Positions 9,017 through 16,383 of a stretch of 64,000 bases of DNA are shown here, in pieces. Under the pieces are notes generated by a model that made no database searches, was not told the origin of the DNA, and saw nothing but the letters and a program-made list of their open reading frames with translations. Within the stretch, counting starts at the first letter, position 1, and each line of letters begins with the position of its first letter. The DNA comes from Bradyrhizobium sp. CCGB12 (lineage in GTDB: Bacteria; Pseudomonadota; Alphaproteobacteria; Rhizobiales; Xanthobacteraceae), in contig NZ_JANADO010000001.1 in the NCBI RefSeq assembly GCF_024199845.1, forward strand, positions 5,022,001 through 5,086,000, written 5' to 3'. A program made the position numbers and the translations under genes.

Positions 9017-9588
9017 CGCCTCGAACGCGACAGCCGCGCCAACATCGTCGGCGAGCAGAGGCGCCTGGATCGCGAGGTCAACCGGATTGGACATGAGGCC
9101 CGCGGGACACTACTGCGCCGCATCAAGGGTAACTGCGCCTCGAGCAATTTTTGTGGCCGGCGCATAAGAGCATCGACGCCCCACGAAACTCAATATCCCT
9201 GTCTGTTCAATCCCTTGCAGCCGTGATTGGGCGAAAGGCTAGCAGGGAATAGCGAATGTAAAACAGCGACATCGGCATTGGCAAAACAGGGAAGTCCTGA
9301 ACCTACAACAGGGATTTGCCATTCCAGGCACGCGGAGCTGGTCTCACAAACCGTCAAACACAGTAAACGAACACGGAATTCGGCCGCTGCGCCTCCGCCG
9401 ACATAAGCGACGCTCGTCCGACGACACTAACGAACAGCTCACGTCAAACGCACTTCGCGAGCGCCCACAAAATAGCCGGGGACAACGTCTGCCGGAACTA
9501 GCTTCGATCCGAGACGCCACTTCCCTTCTGAAATCCAGCATCGTGAAATAACGAGACACATTTAAGTCATCGTGAAGGAGTGGTGTCT
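9017..9588. other. Gene-free stretch with repeated CAGGGA words; likely edge of accessory patch
   Basis: No convincing gene. Between 9193 and 9330 the word CAGGGA or its complement recurs: TCCCTG at 9196-9201, and CAGGGA at 9243-9248, 9287-9292 and 9309-9314, mostly within (A)ACAGGGA(A/T). The stretch marks the change from EPS genes to phage-like genes. No tRNA, integrase or direct attachment repeat was recognised. Confidence 0.4.
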
Positions 9589-10263
9589 ATGGGGGTCACG
9601 CTAACTGTGAGAACGCTTCCGGCCGATCCCTGGGACGACGAGGATTGGTTCAGCGAGCTTGCTCGTCTTATCGCAGGTGGTGAGCCGCCTTGGTGGCTTC
9701 GAAGATTTTTGGTCTACTGGTCGCGGTGTGTACGCGTCGCTATCGCCCAGGATGGGCGACGCCTCACACGAAAGAAGGTACTGGACCGATTGGTAAAGGC
9801 CGGCAAAGAACTCAAGGCGGCGCGTGACGTGCTTAACGAGCCCCAGCTAATGGCATTCGTAGTGCCGCCGAACTATTTCTTTGAGCATTTTGGAGGGCTT
9901 GATCTCGCGCTGGTCAAACTTGAGGGCATGATCGAACGAGCCAAGTCGTCCCCTCGTTTAGTTCACGCCGGTGGTAAGATCAAAAACGGAGCAAGCAAAG
10001 CCGTACCAGAGGACGTCCTTTCGGCTCAGGTTTTGTGTGCGGCAATCATATATGAAGTCTCGGCCGTATTTACTCGGGGTGAATATTTCGCCCCCTCAAA
10101 TGCTTACCTGGGGAGGTGCGCTCTTAAGCTGTGGGAATGCTCCGGTGGAGAAATTAAGAGCTGGGGCAATCAGCCCCATCGCGCGTGGCGTCCCTACTTT
10201 GTAGAGGCCAAGGAACGACCACGCGACGATATTCGAGCAGAACTGAAGGGATGCGTCGCTTGA
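9589..10263 (+). CDS. Hypothetical protein of phage-like cassette (224 aa)
   Basis: A strong Shine-Dalgarno (AAGGAG at 9575-9580) sits 8 bases before the ATG at 9589. An earlier in-frame GTG at 9580 overlaps that site and is rejected. The protein is soluble, with an acidic/aromatic N-terminus (DPWDDEDWFSELARLI, PPWWLRRFLVYWSR) and a mixed alpha/beta body. I recognise no domain. It precedes the ParB-methyltransferase by 113 bases on the same strand, and its codon use is less G/C-biased than that of the EPS genes, in line with acquired DNA. Confidence 0.7.
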   Translation: MGVTLTVRTLPADPWDDEDWFSELARLIAGGEPPWWLRRFLVYWSRCVRVAIAQDGRRLTRKKVLDRLVKAGKELKAARDVLNEPQLMAFVVPPNYFFEHFGGLDLALVKLEGMIERAKSSPRLVHAGGKIKNGASKAVPEDVLSAQVLCAAIIYEVSAVFTRGEYFAPSNAYLGRCALKLWECSGGEIKSWGNQPHRAWRPYFVEAKERPRDDIRAELKGCVA

Positions 10264-10376
10264 CGCGCTTTGCCACTGCATGAAAGTCCTCGGACAACTA
10301 GAGGATTTCATTCAGTAGCAGTTGAGCTGCAGCCAGCGCAGAATGTTTCGGTCGACCGAAACAGCTGGAGTGAACT

Positions 10377-11726
10377 ATGGAAGTGGCGGCACAATCATAT
10401 GACGCACTGAAACGTGACAGGGAAACAAGAGCTCTTCACTATCTCTCTCTTGATACGCTCCGCCCATCCTCCACGAACGCGCGCAAGCATAGCCGTGCGC
10501 AAATCCGCGCTATCGCCAAGAGCATCGAGGCTTTTGGGTTCAATGCGCCGCTTCTCGTTGATCGCAACAAAACAATTCTTGCTGGCCACGGGCGCTATGA
10601 GGCGGCGCGCCTTCTCGGCCTTGCAGACGTTCCTGTCTTATTGCTTGAGCACCTCACCGAAGCGCAAGCTAAGGCTTACATGCTGGCTGACAACAAGCTA
10701 TCCGATCGCTCGTCCTGGGATGATCACCTACTCGCCGTTCAATTAAAAGAGCTTTCGGAGATCGCGCAAGACTTCGACATCACCACTACGGGATTCGAAC
10801 TTCCTGAGATCGACATTCGAATTCAATCGCTCGACCAGCCTGACACAACCGACCTAGCCGATGAGAATTGGCCGGCTCTGGGACCAACGGTAACGGTAGA
10901 GGGCGACCTTTGGCAACTCGGAAGCCATCGCCTTTATTGCGGCGACGCTTTCAATCAAGACGTCCATGACGCCCTGCTCGGAGATCAGCGTGCGGCGGCG
11001 GTCTTCACGGATCCGCCATACAATCTCAAAATCGATGGAATGGTTTGCGGCAACGGCCAAATTACGCATCGCGAATTCGCGATGGCCACCGGCGAAATGT
11101 CTCGTGCAGAATATGGCGACTTTCTCTTGAAATTGCTGGACGCGATTCGCGTGCGAAGCGAGCCCGGCGCCGTCATCTACATTTGCATGGATTGGCGCCA
11201 TATCGAAGATCTGCTGGCAGCTGGTCGGGCCAAACAGCTCGAACTTATCAATGTCTGCGTGTGGTCCAAGAGCAACGCGGGTCTTGGCTCATTTTACCGC
11301 TCGCAGCACGAGTTGATCGCGGTATTCAAGAATGGGGACGCCGCGCACCAGAACAACGTTGAGCTCGGCCGTTTCGGGCGCAATCGCACCAATGTATGGC
11401 ACTATGCCGGGGCGAACTCATTTCCGAGGAAGAATGCAAAGAAGCTGCTTAATCTCCATCCAACTGTAAAACCTGTTCGCCTGGTTGCAGACGCAATTTT
11501 GGACTGTACCAAGCCGGACGAACTTGTGCTGGATCTCTTTCTGGGAAGCGGCACAACCATTCTGGCGGCGGAGCGAACGCGACGCCGTTGCTCCGGCGTC
11601 GAGATAGACCCCCGCTATGTCGACGTAGCTATCCAGCGCTGGCAGAAGCTCACGGGCCGTGAGGCCCGTGATAGGAACGGTGACACTTACGCAAGTCGCG
11701 CCGCTCGGTGTGGAGCAGCGCAGTGA
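10377..11726 (+). CDS. ParB-domain DNA methyltransferase (N4/N6, beta-type motif order)
   Basis: 449 residues; the ATG is preceded by GGAG. Residues about 20-125 form a ParB/sulfiredoxin-like domain (LDTLRPSSTNARKHSRAQIR, then ILAGHGRYEAARLLG, LADNKLSDRS). From about 175 comes an amino-methyltransferase: DPPY motif IV at 212-215 (VFTDPPYNL), then the AdoMet-binding motif I near the C-terminus (LDLFLGSGTT, about 385-394) and EIDPRYVDVAIQRW. Motif IV preceding motif I is the beta arrangement. Such ParB-MTase fusions are common in prophages, where they may modify phage DNA or control packaging. No restriction enzyme gene is adjacent, so this is an orphan methylase. The target sequence cannot be read from the gene. 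Confidence 0.93.
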   Translation: MEVAAQSYDALKRDRETRALHYLSLDTLRPSSTNARKHSRAQIRAIAKSIEAFGFNAPLLVDRNKTILAGHGRYEAARLLGLADVPVLLLEHLTEAQAKAYMLADNKLSDRSSWDDHLLAVQLKELSEIAQDFDITTTGFELPEIDIRIQSLDQPDTTDLADENWPALGPTVTVEGDLWQLGSHRLYCGDAFNQDVHDALLGDQRAAAVFTDPPYNLKIDGMVCGNGQITHREFAMATGEMSRAEYGDFLLKLLDAIRVRSEPGAVIYICMDWRHIEDLLAAGRAKQLELINVCVWSKSNAGLGSFYRSQHELIAVFKNGDAAHQNNVELGRFGRNRTNVWHYAGANSFPRKNAKKLLNLHPTVKPVRLVADAILDCTKPDELVLDLFLGSGTTILAAERTRRRCSGVEIDPRYVDVAIQRWQKLTGREARDRNGDTYASRAARCGAAQ

Positions 11727-12076
11727 CGTCTTCAACCGAACAGCTCAACGTTCCAAACGGCTCGTCCCGTTCCCACCGGCGCCACCGGCAACGAGGTGCT
11801 AGCGCGCCATCGATGAGTATAACCGGCTACATCTACGGTTTACTCGGCAACCGTCTCGCGATCGAGCTGGATGGCCGCCGCGCATCGATGACGACGCTCG
11901 AGATTATCCTCTTGAAACTTTATCAGAAGGAGCTGTCTGGAGATCATACCGCGCTTGCGGTCCGTTTAAAATACGAGCGGCTGGCTCATCGAATGTCGAC
12001 ACCCTCGCTCGAGCTCGTCTTCGTTGACCAGGACTGTCGCGACGAAGAGATGGAATGGAGCAGCAATCAACCATGA
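11723..12076 (+). CDS. Hypothetical protein coupled to the methyltransferase gene (117 aa)
   Basis: The GTG at 11723 overlaps the methyltransferase stop (GTGA), a typical translational-coupling arrangement; a slightly earlier GTG at 11708 is possible. The N-terminal 35 residues are Ser/Arg rich and may be unstructured. The core (SITGYIYGLLGNRLAIELDG, TLEIILLKLYQKELSGD) looks like a small folded domain. Its end overlaps the next gene by ATGA. Conserved order with DUF5681 and terminase genes suggests a DNA-packaging accessory; no family was recognised. Confidence 0.7.
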   Translation: MTSSTEQLNVPNGSSRSHRRHRQRGASAPSMSITGYIYGLLGNRLAIELDGRRASMTTLEIILLKLYQKELSGDHTALAVRLKYERLAHRMSTPSLELVFVDQDCRDEEMEWSSNQP

Positions 12077-12537
12077 ATGAGGACAAGGTCGGCTATCGCA
12101 GGCCACCTAAACGCTCTCAGTTCAAGAAAGGTGTCTCCGGCAATCCCAAGGGACGGCCCAAGCGCAAACCCTTTTCCATCGCCGATGCCATCAGCGGCGT
12201 CCTTGATGCTGCGGCCACGTACCGCGAGAACGGAAAAGCCAAGACCGTCAGCCGGAGAGAACTGAGTGCGCATAACCACGTCCGTTTGGCGTTATCCGGC
12301 GACGTTCGCAGCGCAGCCGCGCTCCTGACACTCCTTACGCATGCGGAAAGGTATGGGGAGCTGAGGAGCCGCAAGATCTTCGTGGTGGATTGGCTTCCCG
12401 ATTACGAGGGGCAAACAGGCGCACAAAAGACCAGCGAGTTCGCCGCAGAGCAACGGGCACGCGTGCGCCGCTCTGTTACGAAGTCGTCCACGAGTTCGTC
12501 CTTGCTGCGCCCGATTGATCCAAATGATACGGAATAG
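12073..12537 (+). CDS. DUF5681 domain protein (possible small-terminase-like partner)
   Basis: 154 residues. The ATG at 12073 overlaps the previous stop (ATGA); a second candidate ATG at 12055 adds six residues. The N-terminus carries the DUF5681 signature: VGYRRPPKRSQFKKGVSGNP followed by KGRPKRK. A helical region and a basic Ser/Arg tail follow. DUF5681 proteins are frequently found directly upstream of phage or prophage terminase genes. A DNA-recognition role in packaging is a reasonable inference but is not established. Only two bases separate it from the terminase gene. Confidence 0.85.
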   Translation: MNEDKVGYRRPPKRSQFKKGVSGNPKGRPKRKPFSIADAISGVLDAAATYRENGKAKTVSRRELSAHNHVRLALSGDVRSAAALLTLLTHAERYGELRSRKIFVVDWLPDYEGQTGAQKTSEFAAEQRARVRRSVTKSSTSSSLLRPIDPNDTE

Positions 12538-12539
12538 AC

Positions 12540-13901
12540 ATGGCGCGCTCTTTCGCCTCCGACCACCTCGAAGTAAAATTGCAACGTCTTCACGACGGTC
12601 AAGCCAAGGCCTATTGGGCTTTGCAGGGCAGCCGGTTCAAGGCGTTAAGATGTGGCCGGCGCTTTGGAAAGACGGCTCTCGCCAAGACATGGATCAGCCA
12701 AGGCTTGGTTCAGGGTTGGGAATGCGCTTGGTTTGCACCTCAACACCGCACCTGGTCAGAGGTCTACAACGAGCTTTCCGACGAACTTCATCCCATTATC
12801 GACACGGGATCAAAGGCAGCCGGTGTCATCCGAATGAACACCGGAGGACGACTCGATTTCTGGACGTTGGAGAACGGGATCGCGGGGCGTGGACGTCGTT
12901 ACCGTCGCATTGTGATTGATGAAGCCGCTTTCGCCAAGAACGGAAGCAACACGGTAGCCGGTTCTGTGATGGAGCTGTGGGAGAAAGCCATAAAGCCAAC
13001 GCTCTACGACTATCAAGGAGAAGCGCTGGTCTGCTCCAATTCCTCCGGCAGGGATCCGGAGAACTTTTTTTACAACGTCTGCACCGAGCCCCGATATGGC
13101 TTCGCAGAGTTTCGCGCAACGACGATGGATAATCCAATGCTCCCCGTGGTGCTCCCTGCGGAGAGTCAGGTCGCCTGGCAGGCTCGTCGGGATCAGCTGA
13201 TTGAGACTCTTCAAACTGAAAACGATCCCCTGGTTTATCAGCAGGAGTATCTAGCCGAATTTGTCGATTGGTCCGGGGTCGCTTTCTTTTCACGAGACCG
13301 TCTCCTGGATAACGGCCATCCCGTTCCGCTTCCATCTCACTGCGACAGTGTCTTTGCAGTGATTGACACCGCCTCAAAAACGGGGTCCGAACACGATGCA
13401 ACTGCGGTCACCTACTTCGCTCTTAACACCACGGCGAAGTTTCCGCTCACGATTCTGGACTGGGATATCACTCAAATCGAAGGAGCGCTGCTGGAAACTT
13501 GGCTGCCGGATGTGTTCAAGCGTCTCGAGGCTTTCGCCAAGAGCTGCCGAGCGAGAGCGGGCGCGATCGGGGCCTTTATTGAGGACAAGAACTCCGGGAC
13601 AATCTTACTGCAGCAGGCACTACGTCGGGGCTGGGCGGCACACGCCATCGAGAGCAAACTCACTGCCCTTGGCAAAGATGAGCGAGCGATTTCGATCTCA
13701 GGCTACGTATATCAAGGTAAGGTCAAGTACACGGAGCCCGCATTCAGCAAGACCGCCGTATATAAGCAGAGATCAAGGAATCATCTCCTCGATCAAGTAG
13801 AGCGGTTTAGGGTCGGCGCAAAAGAGGACTATGAAGATGACCTTCTCGATACCTTTTGCTATGGCGTCGCAGTCGCCCTCGGAAACTCCAGCGGATATTG
13901 A
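12540..13901 (+). CDS. Phage terminase large subunit (ATPase-nuclease)
   Basis: 453 residues. The ATPase has Walker A at 38-45 (CGRRFGKT) and Walker B at about 124-129 (IVIDEA). The C-terminal RNase H-like nuclease has acidic residues in FAVIDTASKTG (about 276), FIEDKNSGT and EDDLLDTFCYGVA (about 435). Terminases cut and pump phage DNA into proheads. All catalytic motifs are present, so the gene appears intact. No portal, protease, capsid or tail gene follows: the next gene, 50 bases on, is convergent and unrelated. The cassette is therefore either a remnant or a satellite-like element that borrows a capsid. Confidence 0.93.
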   Translation: MARSFASDHLEVKLQRLHDGQAKAYWALQGSRFKALRCGRRFGKTALAKTWISQGLVQGWECAWFAPQHRTWSEVYNELSDELHPIIDTGSKAAGVIRMNTGGRLDFWTLENGIAGRGRRYRRIVIDEAAFAKNGSNTVAGSVMELWEKAIKPTLYDYQGEALVCSNSSGRDPENFFYNVCTEPRYGFAEFRATTMDNPMLPVVLPAESQVAWQARRDQLIETLQTENDPLVYQQEYLAEFVDWSGVAFFSRDRLLDNGHPVPLPSHCDSVFAVIDTASKTGSEHDATAVTYFALNTTAKFPLTILDWDITQIEGALLETWLPDVFKRLEAFAKSCRARAGAIGAFIEDKNSGTILLQQALRRGWAAHAIESKLTALGKDERAISISGYVYQGKVKYTEPAFSKTAVYKQRSRNHLLDQVERFRVGAKEDYEDDLLDTFCYGVAVALGNSSGY

Positions 13902-13954
13902 CGCGCCCATCCACTTGGGAAGGCATGGCTCGGTTCGCACAAGACACACCGGCA

Positions 13955-15046
13955 CTATCGCAGCTTAGCTCGGAATTCCGGCTCTTCCATTGAACCGCGT
14001 TCGGTTACACTCTTCTCGAAATGATCGGCATCAGGCGGCCGCGGTGGCTCGCCCGGCATCGTTCGCGAGGCGATAAATGTCCCCGACACAACGAGCGCAT
14101 CGCCCGTCTCTCTCGCCGCGAGCGTTTCGATGATCGAGACCTGAGCGGGGGCTAGCAGATGAATCGTGATGATGTCGGAGCATAGTGGCCGGACCGAGAA
14201 AGACACTTGATTATCATCGGGTGTTTGCACCTCCAGCAGCGAGACGCCCCATTTTTCGAAAGAGAAGCCTTCGGCCTGCAGAAGTTTCACAGCATCCGCA
14301 TTGCGCGTACGGGCTACTTCTGTCATCGCATCCTTAATCCTCCTTTCCATGATGTTGTTCTTATCATCTCGCGCTTTTCGAGCATCTCTTGCCAGTCTGA
14401 AGTATTCAAGCGACGCGGCGGTCGTAAGTTCACAGAATTTCTGCTCCTGATTCGGCAACCGGTGACCGTCCCCAGGTGCGGACGATTGTGAGACGTCCTT
14501 GGGCGGACTGATCTCAGCCAGAGAAGTAGCGAATAAACCTCCAATCGTCACCAGCAGGACTGGCGATAGAAAGAGACCCAAAGTAGAAAACGTCAGTCCT
14601 ATTAGCGAAAGGCAGGCACCGCCAGAACTTCGATAGCGTAGCGCTCTTAACAGACCAATTAACCCGAACAACGTCGATAGGGGCACAAACACAAACCCAA
14701 TGGTGAAAACGCCTAGAAGGCCAAAGCAGCAACCGATAACGCCGAGAATCGCCCCCTGGTTTTCGCCGCGCCTTGCGAGCCGCCTGTGCGGTTGCTGCCT
14801 TGCCCCCTCAGCAAAGTCTGCCAACGGGTTGGCGATCCCGGGCCGTCGCACACCGCAATTCGGACAATATGAAGCCCGATCGGCAACTTCTTCGCCGCAA
14901 CCCCGACATTCTACAACGACCAAGTCAGCCTCCTCGCCCGCCATGAGCCTTTTAGCAAGGTCTGATAGCTCAGCTTCGGACAAGTATCCAGTTTTGGGAT
15001 AATCCCGTTTCGGGATCAATTTGACCGTCGCCGAATCAATACGCAC
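13955..15046 (-). CDS. Zinc-ribbon membrane protein of unknown function
   Basis: Up to 363 residues from a GTG at 15046; an ATG at 14941 (328 residues) is an alternative with AAAAGG upstream. A zinc ribbon (CRGCGEEVADRASYCPNCG) lies about 46-64 in the long form. Hydrophobic segments follow (GVIGCCFGLLGVFTIGFVFV, LSLIGLTFSTLGLFLSPVLL), and then a soluble helical C-terminal domain. The long form begins only 8 bases from the divergent XRE gene and would place an operator-like palindrome inside its codons 11-17, which favours the shorter form. However, the extra residues (GYLSEAELSDLAKRL) look protein-like, so the question is open. No function is assigned. Confidence 0.72.
   Translation of the reverse strand: MRIDSATVKLIPKRDYPKTGYLSEAELSDLAKRLMAGEEADLVVVECRGCGEEVADRASYCPNCGVRRPGIANPLADFAEGARQQPHRRLARRGENQGAILGVIGCCFGLLGVFTIGFVFVPLSTLFGLIGLLRALRYRSSGGACLSLIGLTFSTLGLFLSPVLLVTIGGLFATSLAEISPPKDVSQSSAPGDGHRLPNQEQKFCELTTAASLEYFRLARDARKARDDKNNIMERRIKDAMTEVARTRNADAVKLLQAEGFSFEKWGVSLLEVQTPDDNQVSFSVRPLCSDIITIHLLAPAQVSIIETLAARETGDALVVSGTFIASRTMPGEPPRPPDADHFEKSVTERGSMEEPEFRAKLR
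14996..15016. promoter_or_regulatory. Operator-like overlapping palindromes upstream of XRE regulator
   Basis: Two overlapping perfect inverted repeats share one arm: GGGAT-A-ATCCC (14996-15006) and ATCCCG-TTT-CGGGAT (15002-15016). They end 38 bases before the ATG of the XRE gene, a usual place for an autoregulatory operator. A TTGACC hexamer starts 5 bases later. Binding by the adjacent regulator is inferred. Confidence 0.5.
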
Positions 15047-15054
15047 GGCGACTA

Positions 15055-15300
15055 ATGGAAAAGTCCCTCAAATCCGCCGAATATGCCCGCCTTATCGCCC
15101 TTCTTGTCGCGACGCGACATAAGGCCGGCATCCGCCAACAGGCCCTCGCCAAGAAGCTCCGCAAGCCGCAATCCTTCGTCGCCAAATACGAGGGCGGCGA
15201 ACGCCGGCTCGACGTCGTTGAGTTCATCACCATTGCAGAGGCGCTGGGGACCGATCCCTTGAAGCTGCTCCGACTCTTTGCGCGCGAAAGAAAGCAATAG
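15055..15300 (+). CDS. XRE-family helix-turn-helix regulator (81 aa)
   Basis: A compact Cro/CI-type protein that is almost entirely one HTH_3 domain: ARLIALLVATRHKAGIRQQA, LAKKLRKPQSFVAKYEGGER (recognition helix region SFVAKYE), then RLDVVEFITIAEALGTDPLK. No ligand or oligomerisation domain follows. It is divergent from the zinc-ribbon protein, and an operator-like palindrome lies between or just inside them. It probably controls itself and its neighbour. Such stand-alone XRE proteins are common in accessory DNA. Confidence 0.9.
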   Translation: MEKSLKSAEYARLIALLVATRHKAGIRQQALAKKLRKPQSFVAKYEGGERRLDVVEFITIAEALGTDPLKLLRLFARERKQ

Positions 15301-15459
15301 CGGCCGGACCGAGCGCCCCTCCGATCGCGTAGACCGGAAACCGTTCGGTCGCAGCGTTCGCCGCCGATTTTTGACCCGCAGCGGACGTTGATCACCGATG
15401 GTCCGCAGACGTGCTATAAGGTGCGCCGCGCGTGGAGTGTGCGGCGAGAGGTGGCTTGC

Positions 15460-15657
15460 ATGGGCGGTGAGAATAGGATGCGCCCTCGCGGGTCTCATAT
15501 GTTCGGCGCGGTTGCTCTGCTGTGCGTCGCATCTGTAATCTTTGATGTCGTCCGTGCACCATCCACTCAGGAAGCCATGCGCAGATCGCTCAAGGAACTT
15601 AATCTTTTAGAGCTCGCGACGGCATTCGCCGCTTCATCCCGACACCTGCTCGATTGA
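15460..15657 (+). CDS. Possible small membrane-anchored protein (65 aa)
   Basis: The ATG at 15460 is preceded by AGAGGTGG. The product has a basic start, one hydrophobic helix (MFGAVALLCVASVIFDVV) and a short helical tail (STQEAMRRSLKELNLLELAT). Coding bias is moderate. It stands alone between the XRE gene and a stretch without clear genes. No family was recognised, and the call rests on the ribosome binding site and helix only. Confidence 0.42.
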   Translation: MGGENRMRPRGSHMFGAVALLCVASVIFDVVRAPSTQEAMRRSLKELNLLELATAFAASSRHLLD

Positions 15658-16383
15658 GAGGTCTTGCTGGAGATGGCATGTACGCTGCGAAGGCGTGCCC
15701 ATTTCCTTCTATCAGAACCGGATGCAGTGCAAGCCGGGGCCCCCAAGCACTTGTACTGTGGTGGCGTCCGATGAGCAGGTTTGCGTATCGTATTATTGGG
15801 ATGTCGATCTTAATGGAATGCCGTCAAATCCGCTCGGTGACACGGCCGCTATGCCTCCGTTGGCGACGGTTGCAATCCCAAGATCTCGCGCTCCGCTGAG
15901 CGCGAGGCGTGGCGAAACTCGGAATTTCGCCTCATCGGGTCGAATAGAATCCGCCGGTTCGCGATGCCTCAACCGCAACAGCTAGGCTTCTGCGGACGTC
16001 TGCTTGTGATCCTAAGACGAAGATCGCGAACACGCGGGATGTCAGCAGTTGAAGCCAGACCGGACGGGCCGAGAACGCGGCTCGACGCGATTGACCCAAC
16101 TCGGACCTCGCCATCTAAAAGTACGTTAAGTACGCGCCCAATAGCGGACATTCGAATTGACGACCGAAGTGCTTACCCTCTTGGGTGCAGAGAGTGGACA
16201 GCGCTACTCCTTAGGCGTCACAGATTTACAGATCTTATTCGTTACCTTGGACCGATGGAAGTTGCGGGAGCTAATCGGTAGTCATAAATAATTGCGCTTT
16301 GCTCTGGACGCAACCTTAGAGGCGAGCTCAGCGGGCATCTCCGGATCATCGATCTAAGTGCTGATTGCGATCGTCCCATCTGG
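15658..16383. other. Mostly gene-free stretch, possible decayed coding remnant
   Basis: No intact gene. From about 15659 to 15860 one plus-strand frame reads like a Cys-containing extracellular protein (CEGVPISFYQNRMQCKPGPP, VCVSYYWDVDLNGMPSNP) but has no upstream start other than a GTG at 15695 and no signal peptide; it may be a decayed fragment. From 15990 to 16383 I see nothing coherent. Confidence 0.35.

Noticed and set aside
9017-9588. tRNA or integrase attachment site at the left edge of the phage-like cassette
   Set aside because: I looked for a tRNA-like fold, an integrase gene and flanking direct repeats by eye and found none that I can support.
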